Shown piece after piece: positions 1 to 7,526 of a stretch of 11,173 nt of DNA; position 1 is the first letter of the stretch, and each line of letters starts with the position of its first letter. A model generated the notes under the pieces. It saw nothing but the letters and a program-made list of their open reading frames with translations, searched no databases and had not been told where the DNA came from. The DNA is taken from positions 1-11,173 of the forward strand of contig CAKQXZ010000068.1 in NCBI GenBank assembly GCA_934292955.1, in the 5' to 3' direction. The position numbers and the translations under genes were made by a program. This stretch comes from an uncultured Clostridia bacterium. Lineage in GTDB: Bacteria; Bacillota_A; Clostridia; Christensenellales; Borkfalkiaceae.

Positions 1-1701
1 GAATATAACCGACAGATTTCGTTCGCGTTTTAATTTGTTTATGAGTTCGAGTATCTGCGACTGGATGGTTACGTCGAGCGCGGTGGTCGGCTCGTCGCAG
101 ATAAGTATATCGGGATTGGCGGCAAGCGCGATTGCGATAACTATTCTCTGCCGCATACCGCCCGAAAATTCGAACGGATACTGTTTGAAACGTTTGCGCG
201 GTTCGGGAATACCCACTTCTTCCATAAGTTTTATCGCCTTATGTTTTGCCATTGCGGGCGTGACCTTATGAACGACCTGTGCAGCCTGCTCTTTGAAATA
301 ATCGATCATTGCGACGGTTGCCGCTTCGAAATCGGGTTCGGGCTGCTTAAGATCGTTTGCGTATTTTTCTTTCAAAGCAGTTATAAGCGATAAAAGATTG
401 GTTTTCGCAAGGTCGATTTCGACATCCCAATCTTCGAGATAAACGGCGTTTTTCTTAGACGCTTTTTTCTTTATATCCGCGAGAGTCCCGAAGTAAGTTG
501 CAAGCGCGTTTTTCAATGCTTTTTCGAATGTATAAGCTACGCCGTCTTTTATTAAAGCAAGCGTATCGATAGAATCGTTTACAGCCGCGCTTAATTCTTT
601 TGCAGCCGCGTCGCACTCTTTTTTATCGGGTTCTTTCTTTTCAAAAACGGGCAAAAGTCGGTCTATAAGCCCGATAACGGCACTTTTGTTCGTTTTTGAG
701 CGATTGAAAGAATATATAATTCCGCTTTTTGCCATGTCGATAAAATCGAGCATGAAGTTGTCATCGAGGTACTTACGCAAGAACACGTTGAGTTCTTCGA
801 CGGGCATTTCGGGAAGGGGCTTTCCGGCAAAAGTCACATAATAGCCCATTGCAAAGAAGTTGGGCATCGTAAAGCCGATCGCTTCGTCTAATATTCCGCC
901 GGCTTCTGTAAGGTCGCTGACCAAACTCGAAAAATCACCGGAAACGGCAGCCGTTTTTGCAAGCTCTTTAATTTCGGCAAGCAGTTCCGTATATCTGCCC
1001 GCGTTATTCCATACGACATAGCGGGAAACGGCTTTTTTAGCAGAATCAAGCACGATTGCCATACGCCTGACGATAGTCGACGGCAAAACCGCATTTTTAG
1101 AGATTTCAAAGAGTAGTTCTTTGATTTCGTCGGACGTTTCGGTCGCACTTTCGTATGCCGAAAAGTAAGCGTTTTCGAGTTCGAGATGCTTATACTCGAA
1201 CTTATCGAAATCGGCGCACTTTTGCGAGATCGTTTTGATTTTTTCTTCGTCGCCTTCGGCGATTGCGGTGATGATATACTGTTTAAGACGGGCAAGCATG
1301 CCGTTGAAATTTTTGCGGCTTTCACGCTGATTTGCCCTGCCTTTGAGCAACATGGCTTCGGTTAGTTGCTTGCCGATACGCATTATGGGGTTAAGGCTTG
1401 ACATAGGATCCTGAAAGACCATGGCAAGTTTATTGCCGCGCAGTTCGTAAAACTGACTTTCGTCTATTTTTGTAAGATCCTTGCCGTCGTATAAAATTTC
1501 GCCGTTTTCGATCATAGAATTTACGGCGGAAATGCCCATTATCGCTTTTGAAGTAACCGACTTACCCGACCCCGACTCGCCTACTATGGCGAGCGTTTCG
1601 CCTTTATATAAATCGAATGAAATATCCCGTACCGCCTGCACTTTCCCGTTCTGCGTGCGGAAAGATATGGTCAGATTTTTAACTTGTAATTTCTTTTCCA
1701 T
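1..1701 (-). CDS. oppD: OppD-like peptide ABC transporter ATPase with a large helical insertion (3' partial)
   Basis: This is a cytoplasmic ATPase that would power peptide import with OppB/OppC, usually paired with OppF. The frame is open for 567 codons from ATG at 1699-1701 to the left edge; no stop is visible. TAAGGAG, overlapping the oppC stop, sits 8 nt upstream and supports the start. Motifs seen: Walker A GESGSGKS (residues 41-48), Q-loop VFQDPMSSLNP (95-105), signature FSGGMRQR (512-519), Walker B ILICDEPTTALD (532-543), then QSQILELINKLKRE. The H-loop and C-terminal region lie outside. Q-loop to signature is about 416 residues, against roughly 60 in E. coli OppD. The extra stretch (about 129-483) is charged, alanine/leucine/lysine-rich, apparently helical, with no membrane segment, and I do not recognise it. 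Flanking sequence (LTEAMLLK before; EEVGIPEPRKR after) is canonical, so it is an insertion inside the helical subdomain. Assignment to the OppD/DppD family is firm; substrate is inferred. Confidence 0.93.
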   Translation of the reverse strand, partial: MEKKLQVKNLTISFRTQNGKVQAVRDISFDLYKGETLAIVGESGSGKSVTSKAIMGISAVNSMIENGEILYDGKDLTKIDESQFYELRGNKLAMVFQDPMSSLNPIMRIGKQLTEAMLLKGRANQRESRKNFNGMLARLKQYIITAIAEGDEEKIKTISQKCADFDKFEYKHLELENAYFSAYESATETSDEIKELLFEISKNAVLPSTIVRRMAIVLDSAKKAVSRYVVWNNAGRYTELLAEIKELAKTAAVSGDFSSLVSDLTEAGGILDEAIGFTMPNFFAMGYYVTFAGKPLPEMPVEELNVFLRKYLDDNFMLDFIDMAKSGIIYSFNRSKTNKSAVIGLIDRLLPVFEKKEPDKKECDAAAKELSAAVNDSIDTLALIKDGVAYTFEKALKNALATYFGTLADIKKKASKKNAVYLEDWDVEIDLAKTNLLSLITALKEKYANDLKQPEPDFEAATVAMIDYFKEQAAQVVHKVTPAMAKHKAIKLMEEVGIPEPRKRFKQYPFEFSGGMRQRIVIAIALAANPDILICDEPTTALDVTIQSQILELINKLKRERNLSVIF

Positions 1702-1713
1702 AATATTCTCTCC

Positions 1714-3324
1714 TTAGTCTTCGGAACCGCGCAAAGACGGGTTGAATGCGTCGCGCAGACCGTTACCGAACAGGTTGAACGACAACATTAAAAGTGAAAT
1801 GAACACGGCGGGGAATACCATCATGTACGGATAACTCGAAAGATAGGGGTCGGCAGCCGCAAGCAATGTGCCTACGCTGGTTAAATTACCCGTCGACAGG
1901 TTGATTATGCCAAGGTACGACAAACTGGATTCGCTGAATATCATTGCGGGGATTACAAGCACCTGCCCCGTAACGAGAGTGCCGAGCGCGTTGGGGAAAA
2001 TGTGTTTGAACATAATTCGTACGTCGCGCGCGCCGAGCGTTCTTGCAGCCAATACATATTCCTGATTTTTGAAACGATAGAACTGCATTCTGGTCTGACT
2101 TGCCATTCCGATCCACCCCGTAAGGAAGAACGAGATAAACAGAATAAGGAGTTGCGGAGAAGATTTCATGTGCATCTTCAGAAGGGTTATGACTATCATG
2201 AACGGAACCGCGCTGAGTATATCGGAAACACGTTCCATTATAAGGTCTGCGGAGCCGCCGTAGTAACCTTCGACCGCGCCGTACAGAGCGCCGACTATCA
2301 TATTTACGAGCGAAACGACGATTGCGAGAATGAAACTCAATCTTGCGCCGCCGCCAAGACATGTAAACAGGTCTTTGCCGTTAGCGTCGGTACCGAAAAG
2401 GAATATCGGTTCGGTTATGCCGTCCTTATCGATATATGTATGTTTGCAGATGTAATATTCGTAGTAATTGATACGCACTTCGAACCCTGTCTGATTTACG
2501 CGGGCGTAGTCGTACAAACGATTTTCTGCGGTTTCGCCTTCAACGAATACTTTGCTTAAATACGCGTCGCGGTAAACCGTTTTGACTTCGCCGTCCAAAA
2601 CGATTTCGGTCGTTGCGGACGGATCGGTGCTGTATTGACGATAAATGTTATTGAAAGAGAAAGTGCCGTCTGCGTTTTTTGCGTAAACGATACTCGTTTT
2701 TGAACCGTTCTGACGGGTTTCGAACCAGTAGTTTGCGTTATTCGCGTCGCCTTCGGACTTGGGGCGTTTTGATTTTTCGGTGATCGGGTAAATGACCTGA
2801 ATGCCGGTTTCGTCCTGATATTTCTGAATTTTAAGATATTCGTCGAGCGTTAAGTTTTTGAATATACAGCCCGCTTTCTGATATGTATCGAGACGATATT
2901 TGAAGTTGCCGACGCCTTCCTGCTCGTACTTCTGCCCTTTTACCGCGTTGTGCCCAGTTTCGACGCCCATCGAGTAATACAGAAGAAACGTTTCTGCCGA
3001 GTGTTCTTTGTTGACTCCGCCGTCCCAGAAGTCCCAGCCTAAAGCCTGACTTATATGGCTTTTGGGATAGCAATAACCGAAAGATTCGTCCTGATAAGCG
3101 ACGGTGTAAGGCGAAACCATAGGCGCGATTATAGCAAACAGAACCATAATCGCAATTATTACAGCCGCCACCACCGAGCCTTTGTTCTTTTTGAAACGAT
3201 ATAATGCGTCGGATAAAAATCCGCGCGGTTTGGTGTTGAATTTTACGTCGTGCAAGGTTTTGTCACGCTGAACAAAACGGAATTTTTCTGCGGGGATACT
3301 CGGAATATTTTTGTTGTCGGTCAT
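1714..3324 (-). CDS. oppC: OppC-like peptide ABC transporter permease with extra extracellular domain
   Basis: Inner permease subunit that would form the translocation pore with OppB and couple to the ATPases. It has 536 residues, versus about 300-350 usual. Layout: cytoplasmic N-terminus with the GFLSDALYRFKKNKGS segment typical of OppC (35-50); TM1 about 51-73 ending APMVSPYTV; a long polar stretch about 76-308; the conserved GTDANGKD (311-318, normally GTDxxGRD) and GARLSF; five further hydrophobic helices at about 329-352, 369-386, 390-408, 449-468 and 501-520; EAA coupling loop EYVLAARTLGARDVRIMF (422-439) followed by PNALG; C-terminal LRDAFNPSLRG. The polar stretch should lie outside the membrane, is rich in tyrosine and charged residues, and has no recognised fold. 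The start lies 1 nt after the oppB stop, with a GGGGG tract 9 nt upstream inside oppB. Tight coupling to oppB and oppD indicates one transcript. Confidence 0.94.
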   Translation of the reverse strand: MTDNKNIPSIPAEKFRFVQRDKTLHDVKFNTKPRGFLSDALYRFKKNKGSVVAAVIIAIMVLFAIIAPMVSPYTVAYQDESFGYCYPKSHISQALGWDFWDGGVNKEHSAETFLLYYSMGVETGHNAVKGQKYEQEGVGNFKYRLDTYQKAGCIFKNLTLDEYLKIQKYQDETGIQVIYPITEKSKRPKSEGDANNANYWFETRQNGSKTSIVYAKNADGTFSFNNIYRQYSTDPSATTEIVLDGEVKTVYRDAYLSKVFVEGETAENRLYDYARVNQTGFEVRINYYEYYICKHTYIDKDGITEPIFLFGTDANGKDLFTCLGGGARLSFILAIVVSLVNMIVGALYGAVEGYYGGSADLIMERVSDILSAVPFMIVITLLKMHMKSSPQLLILFISFFLTGWIGMASQTRMQFYRFKNQEYVLAARTLGARDVRIMFKHIFPNALGTLVTGQVLVIPAMIFSESSLSYLGIINLSTGNLTSVGTLLAAADPYLSSYPYMMVFPAVFISLLMLSFNLFGNGLRDAFNPSLRGSED

Positions 3325-3325
3325 T

Positions 3326-4288
3326 TTATTTCGCCCCCATTCTTATTCTCGGATCGATAAAGCCGTAACTGATATCGATTACTATGCCGGCAAGCAGACC
3401 TACCAGACAGTAGAAGCCCGAAAGCATCATAAAGAAGTCGTAGTCGAGAGATTTTATCGAGTTTAAGTACATTCCGCCGACACCGGGGATTGCAAAAATG
3501 CTTTCAAGTATAAGCGAACCCGAAAGCACGCTTATAAACTCGCCGATAATGGACGGAAAAATAGGCACCATTGCATTTCTTAAGGCGTGCCTTGTTATTG
3601 CCTGCCCGCGGGTCAAGCCTTTTGTTCTTGCAAGCAACAGATATTCGCTTGTAAGAATTTCGGTCAGTTCTGCACGGGTAAATCTTGCGTAGCCCGCAAT
3701 GGAACCTGCGGACATTGCTAAAACGCAAGGAATCATGGAAACGAACATTTCCCAGCTGAAATAGTCATGGCCGTCTGCCATAACAAGCGGGAAAAGTCGC
3801 CATTTGAAGCATAAAAAGTATTGAATAAGGAACGCCGTAACGTAACTCGGTACGGAAATAAACAGTATTACGCCTACCGATATAACCTGATCCTGCCACT
3901 TGTTTTTTCTGAGCGCGGCATAGATACCGAGAAGTATTCCCAAAGGAACGGCAAACAAACTCGAATAAATATTGATAAGAACGGTCGGCGGGAGCATTTC
4001 GACAAACGAATCCCATACGGGCGCGCCGACAAAACCCGGCATGGTTATACCCATACCGAAATCGCCTTTAGTAAAAATGCGCTTTAAGTACGCTATGTAT
4101 TGTACGGGAATAGGATCCCTGTAACCGCGCGCGACTATTATGCTTTCCTGTAAGGACGCGTCTTGTCCGATACCCGTAGTTATTACTATGGGCAGCATTT
4201 TAATAAGAAAAAAGCATATGGTCATTATTATTACGAACGACATGAGCATAAGCCCTAATCTTTTCAATATGTATTTGAGCATGTACAT
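3326..4288 (-). CDS. oppB: OppB-like peptide ABC transporter permease
   Basis: Second permease of the peptide importer. At 320 residues it is of normal family length. The N-terminus MLKYILKRLGLMLMSFVII is the standard OppB/DppB beginning with TM1 (about 11-32). KGDFGMG (74-80) matches the family's GDLG/GDFG motif before the permease core. Membrane helices are visible at about 104-125, 135-160, 180-200, 240-262 and 286-305. The EAA loop is EYLLLARTKGLTRGQAITRH (215-234) followed by ALRNAMVPI, and the protein ends IDPRIRMGAK, the usual YxxxDPRIR-type terminus. The first ATG (4286-4288) is preferred: AGGTG lies 5 nt upstream, while the ATG two codons later would have an 11-nt gap. The stop is 1 nt before the oppC start, so translation is probably coupled. 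No insertion is present here, unlike in OppC and OppD. Confidence 0.95.
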   Translation of the reverse strand: MYMLKYILKRLGLMLMSFVIIMTICFFLIKMLPIVITTGIGQDASLQESIIVARGYRDPIPVQYIAYLKRIFTKGDFGMGITMPGFVGAPVWDSFVEMLPPTVLINIYSSLFAVPLGILLGIYAALRKNKWQDQVISVGVILFISVPSYVTAFLIQYFLCFKWRLFPLVMADGHDYFSWEMFVSMIPCVLAMSAGSIAGYARFTRAELTEILTSEYLLLARTKGLTRGQAITRHALRNAMVPIFPSIIGEFISVLSGSLILESIFAIPGVGGMYLNSIKSLDYDFFMMLSGFYCLVGLLAGIVIDISYGFIDPRIRMGAK

Positions 4289-4326
4289 AGTTTCACCTTA
4301 AATACTGTTCTCTTTTAATGCGCAAA

Positions 4327-4359
4327 TACAGTGGGGCGTCTTTGGGACGCCTCACTGTA
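4327..4359 (-). terminator. Intercistronic hairpin between oppA and oppB (leaky terminator or mRNA stabiliser)
   Basis: Arms 4327-4340 and 4346-4359 pair over 14 bp around a 5-nt loop, with one A-C mismatch in the minus-strand RNA. It lies 61 nt after the oppA stop and 38 nt before the oppB start. The minus-strand 3' tail is only UUU followed by GCGC, so it is a poor intrinsic terminator. In many binding-protein operons such a hairpin protects the upstream binding-protein mRNA and lowers permease expression; that role is inferred here. Confidence 0.65.
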
Positions 4360-4419
4360 GTCACTTATTTTATATTCGATTATAAATCGAAGGTGATCGG
4401 AATTAACCGATAAATCAGC

Positions 4420-6969
4420 TTATCTGTAGTCGAACGCTTCGCCCATATAGTCGCGGAATTCTTTCCACTGCTTATCGGAATATTTATACGTCATGTACTG
4501 TATTCCGCCGTAACCCATGAAGGTGTTGTATTCGTAAGTGATATAATTTACTTTGAAAGACAACATCGACGCAGCGTAGCTGTTCTGGAAAGGAATGCTG
4601 TAAGCCTGTTTAAGGACTTCGGCTTCCATCTGCGCGAGAAGTTCGCATCTGAATTCGGGATCGAGCTTGCCGTCGCCGAAATAAGACGTCGAGTTAAGCA
4701 ACTGATACCAGGAAGTGGTCGCGCCGCTTGCGGTATACAACGGAAGTTCGGCTTCGTAAACATCGTTTGCGTTGTTGGTTACTTCTACCTGACCTTTTTC
4801 GTTGAGTTTCGCACCGTGTACGGTCGCTTTAAGAATGTGAGAACTGGTATCCCACGATTTGGAGTACATGTAGTCCGGGCTAAGATATGCCATAATGAAG
4901 TAGCCCGGGTTCCAAGCAGCGCCGCTCCAACCGCCCATGCAGATGTCGTATTCGCTTCTGTCTTTGAACGCTTTTGCCCAGTCGTCGCCGAAATCTTTAA
5001 GTTCCATATCGAATCTTCCTTCGAGCGGAGTACCTTTAAGCATTTCAGTCCAGGCGGTTTTGATATATTCAAACCTTCTCTGTATGGACTCGTTTACAAC
5101 GCCGGTACCCATTGTGAACTTAATTTTATCGGTTGCTTTGATATCGCCTGCGGCAAGCGCTTCGTTATAAGCCTTGGTTACAAGCGCTCTTGCCTGTTCG
5201 AGATCGTAACCGGTGATCGCGTCGACCGCTTCGTTAAGATCGCCGCCGAACTTGCTTACGTCTATGCCGTAAACGTCGCAAAGCGCTTTTTTGGCGTAAT
5301 CGTTATCTCTGTAAACGCCGCCGTTCGCAACGTCATAGTAATGCATTGAGTTGTAAAGACCGAAGCCGGCTTTGGAACTCGTGGTGCATTTGTAAACGAA
5401 GTCCGCTCTGTCAAAGCCGATAGACAACGCTTTTCTGAAGTCCTGATACTTAAGGAGCATTTTGTTTACGCCTTCTTTGTCGCCGCGGTTCTTAAGGCTT
5501 TCCACGTTGGACTGCAACTGGAAGGAACCTACGAAATCGTCGGGGGTGTAATATGCTCTTTCGCTGTTCTTATAGTCGTCGGCAACGGATACGTCGATAC
5601 CGATATCGTCGATAAGACCGTTTCTGAACATGAGAAGTTGAGTGCTGTAGGAAGATACGGTTTCACACTTTATAGCGTCGGTCTGATACTGTCCTTTGTA
5701 CTTTTCCATGCCGTAGCCGTACCAATTGGTGTTCTTTGAAAGGGTATACGTTTTGCCTTTCTGATATTCGGTGAGCTTGTAAGGTCCCCAGCTTGCGGTG
5801 GTTTCTTTGCTCGAATTGTAGTTGCTCGTCCAAAGACCGCCTTCGGTGGTCGGCGCGATTTTACATTTCTCGTAAAGATCTTTCTTTACCAAAGGAAGCG
5901 ACGAGAATTCGTAAGGAGCGTGATAGGTAAGATTGCCGTCGTCATCGACAAAGTCAATGCCTTCGGTCATTGCTACGACGATGTGAGTGTCGTCTGGAGC
6001 GAACATACCGACTTCGGAGAAATCGAGTTCGGGAAGAGCCGCGTGAGCGACGCAGAGTTGAAGCATTTCGTCAACGGTTTTTTCGCACCACCATTTGGCA
6101 ACTAAATCATACTGCTCTTTCATTTTGGAATCGGCTTTGATCTCTTTAAGAGTTTTGCCTTCCATTTGAGCAAGCACTTCGGGATCGGCGGTAAGTCCGT
6201 ATGCCTGCCAAAGTCTAACGGTTGTTGCCGCATCGTAAGAAGCAGGCAGCCCGTTACCGGAACGCATAGCGTTGTCTACGGAAACATCCTTGTCGCCGTC
6301 TTTATATTTGAAAGGTCCGAAGCAGAAGTACAGATTTTCGTCGTTAGCGGAATCGTAAGTAGAGAAAACCTTGGTTGCGTCGTAGTAACCTACATTGTTC
6401 TGGAAAACGTATTCCCAAGCGTTGTAGATATTAACCGAACCGTTATAGAAACTGTCTGCACGGTAGTTTCTGAACAACGGGTTGAGTTGTTCCTTCATGC
6501 TGTAAACAAAATCGCCTGCCACGATGGGGGTACCGTCATCCCACTTACCGTCGCTGCGAATGGTGATCTTCCATACCTTTTCGGTATCTCCTTCTTCAAT
6601 GCCGTACCGCCCTACATATTCGGCTGTAACGTCTTCAAGACCGGTTGCGAAAGAATATTCGACGTCGAACTTACCGGGAACTATTTTGCCGCTTGAATCG
6701 AACTGATAGTCGAATTCGAAGAACGGACTCTGAATATAGTTCATAATCTGAGTATCGTTGTTGTCCTGATAGGTCAGTTCGTTCCAGTTGGACGGGGAAA
6801 CGGACGTGAACGTATTATAAGTATACGTCGGGTTATCGTCCGCAGACGCCACGAATGATGCCTGTTTGGTCTTTGCGTCCTGCTTGTTGCCGCCGACACA
6901 AGCGGTCAGAGCAAATGAGCAAAACAACGCCGTAGCGATAACCAAAGCAGTCAATTTTACTTTTTTCAT
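4420..6969 (-). CDS. oppA: OppA-like extracellular peptide-binding lipoprotein (family 5)
   Basis: Surface-anchored substrate-binding protein that would capture peptides and deliver them to OppBC. It has 849 residues, against about 500-650 for most relatives. Lipoprotein signal: MKKVK, hydrophobic core, lipobox LTAC with Cys24, then a polar linker. Family 5 features seen: GKWDDGTPIVAGDFVYSMKE (141-160), WGPYKLTEYQKGKTYTLSKN (394-413) with NWYG, FRNGLIDDIGI (448-458), FRKALSIGFDRADFV (511-525), and a C-terminal region with DICMGGWSGAAWNPGYF (675-691). Much of the extra length is in tyrosine-rich stretches around 190-345 and 540-610. The start is decided by GGAGG 7 nt upstream of ATG 6967-6969. 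It is first in the operon, separated from oppB by a hairpin. Peptide is the most likely substrate, but family 5 also includes nickel, haem and sugar binders, so the ligand is not established. Confidence 0.94.
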   Translation of the reverse strand: MKKVKLTALVIATALFCSFALTACVGGNKQDAKTKQASFVASADDNPTYTYNTFTSVSPSNWNELTYQDNNDTQIMNYIQSPFFEFDYQFDSSGKIVPGKFDVEYSFATGLEDVTAEYVGRYGIEEGDTEKVWKITIRSDGKWDDGTPIVAGDFVYSMKEQLNPLFRNYRADSFYNGSVNIYNAWEYVFQNNVGYYDATKVFSTYDSANDENLYFCFGPFKYKDGDKDVSVDNAMRSGNGLPASYDAATTVRLWQAYGLTADPEVLAQMEGKTLKEIKADSKMKEQYDLVAKWWCEKTVDEMLQLCVAHAALPELDFSEVGMFAPDDTHIVVAMTEGIDFVDDDGNLTYHAPYEFSSLPLVKKDLYEKCKIAPTTEGGLWTSNYNSSKETTASWGPYKLTEYQKGKTYTLSKNTNWYGYGMEKYKGQYQTDAIKCETVSSYSTQLLMFRNGLIDDIGIDVSVADDYKNSERAYYTPDDFVGSFQLQSNVESLKNRGDKEGVNKMLLKYQDFRKALSIGFDRADFVYKCTTSSKAGFGLYNSMHYYDVANGGVYRDNDYAKKALCDVYGIDVSKFGGDLNEAVDAITGYDLEQARALVTKAYNEALAAGDIKATDKIKFTMGTGVVNESIQRRFEYIKTAWTEMLKGTPLEGRFDMELKDFGDDWAKAFKDRSEYDICMGGWSGAAWNPGYFIMAYLSPDYMYSKSWDTSSHILKATVHGAKLNEKGQVEVTNNANDVYEAELPLYTASGATTSWYQLLNSTSYFGDGKLDPEFRCELLAQMEAEVLKQAYSIPFQNSYAASMLSFKVNYITYEYNTFMGYGGIQYMTYKYSDKQWKEFRDYMGEAFDYR

Positions 6970-7039
6970 AATCTATCCTCCATTAAAAAATTACGAAATA
7001 TTTGTTTGCGTTTTTATATATTTATTATTGTTTGTTTGT

Positions 7040-7193
7040 GCGGTGCTGTAAGTCGTGCGTTATTTTCGAATGTGCGGCACTTCGTGCCTGTTGTACATTT
7101 GATAACCCGCTTGCGCCAGCGAATGAACTTATAGTCCTCTCTCGGCACTTGCGCGCCACTCTCCCCAAAAGGGGAAAGCAAGATTTGATTGCG
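7040..7193. repeat. Mosaic intergenic repeat, copy A
   Basis: Two modules shared with the repeats near 9570-10082. Module 1 (7040-7090) has a GTAAGTCGTGCG-like stretch and the hairpin GGCAC-TTC-GTGCC (7076-7088). Module 2 (7111-7193) aligns base for base with 9575-9657, including CCTCTCTCGGCACTTGCG, the CCCC-AAAA-GGGG hairpin (7163-7174) and ATTTGATTGCG. Module order differs from that in copy B, so these are mosaics rather than simple copies. The repeat would lie in the oppA leader if either upstream promoter is used. No coding function is apparent; short frames through it are artefacts. Confidence 0.82.
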
Positions 7194-7209
7194 TTGAGTG
7201 TAATGAATT

Positions 7210-7237
7210 ATTATAATATTGATATAACACACTGCAA
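7210..7237 (-). promoter_or_regulatory. Candidate oppA promoter (proximal)
   Basis: On the minus strand, TTGCAG (7232-7237), a 16-nt spacer and a perfect TATAAT (7210-7215). Transcription would begin near 7203 and give a roughly 230-nt leader crossing repeat copy A before oppA. The -35 is only fair and the region is AT-rich, so a chance match is possible. Confidence 0.4.
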
Positions 7238-7249
7238 TTAAGCGGGATA

Positions 7250-7291
7250 CTTGACAAAGAGACTTTGTCAAGCAAAAGGCATGCCTTTTGC
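7250..7291. repeat. Two abutting perfect inverted repeats
   Basis: First inverted repeat: CTTGACAAAG (7250-7259), 3-nt loop, CTTTGTCAAG (7263-7272). Second: the 20-bp perfect palindrome GCAAAAGGCATGCCTTTTGC (7272-7291), sharing one base with the first. Neither is followed by a U-tract on either strand, so these are not standard terminators. They may be a dispersed extragenic palindrome, an RNA stem pair in the oppA leader, or a protein-binding site. Confidence 0.75.
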
Positions 7292-7435
7292 AAATTCATA
7301 TGTGGTTGTTTATATAAATATGTTTTTACGTCAGCCCGCCGAATATACAGGATATGTATTTTTTTTGGCATTTTTCCACATTTAGCACGTTTTTATGCAA
7401 TTATTCGTTATATTCGCATAAAGTTTACGATAAAA

Positions 7436-7453
7436 AATGAATAAATATTCATT
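7436..7453. promoter_or_regulatory. ARG-box-like operator (candidate ArgR/AhrC site)
   Basis: AATGAATAAATATTCATT is an 8-bp perfect inverted repeat around AA. It fits the known ARG-box core TGAAT-WWWW-ATTCA at all ten defined positions. It lies about 40-55 bp downstream of the start predicted from the minus-strand promoter at 7498-7526. No argR gene is in the window and only one box is seen, whereas many ArgR sites are paired, so binding is a hypothesis. Confidence 0.4.
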
Positions 7454-7497
7454 ATGACAAGGTGAAATGTATGCAACAAAAGTTGTTTTATGTAGCA

Positions 7498-7526
7498 ATG
7501 TTACCATGTAAATGAAACAATGTCAA
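7498..7526 (-). promoter_or_regulatory. Candidate distal oppA promoter with extended -10
   Basis: On the minus strand, a perfect TTGACA (7521-7526), a 17-nt spacer ending TGG, and TAACAT (7498-7503), which makes a TGn extended -10. The start would be near 7491, giving a leader of about 520 nt for oppA that contains the ARG-box-like site, both palindromes and repeat copy A. No gene other than oppA lies downstream on this strand. Confidence 0.5.

Noticed and set aside
888..1325. 145-codon minus-strand frame inside oppD, first suspected as evidence of a frameshift in the insertion
   Set aside because: The OppD frame itself is open from 1701 to position 1 with ABC motifs on both sides, so no frameshift is needed and this frame is out of phase.
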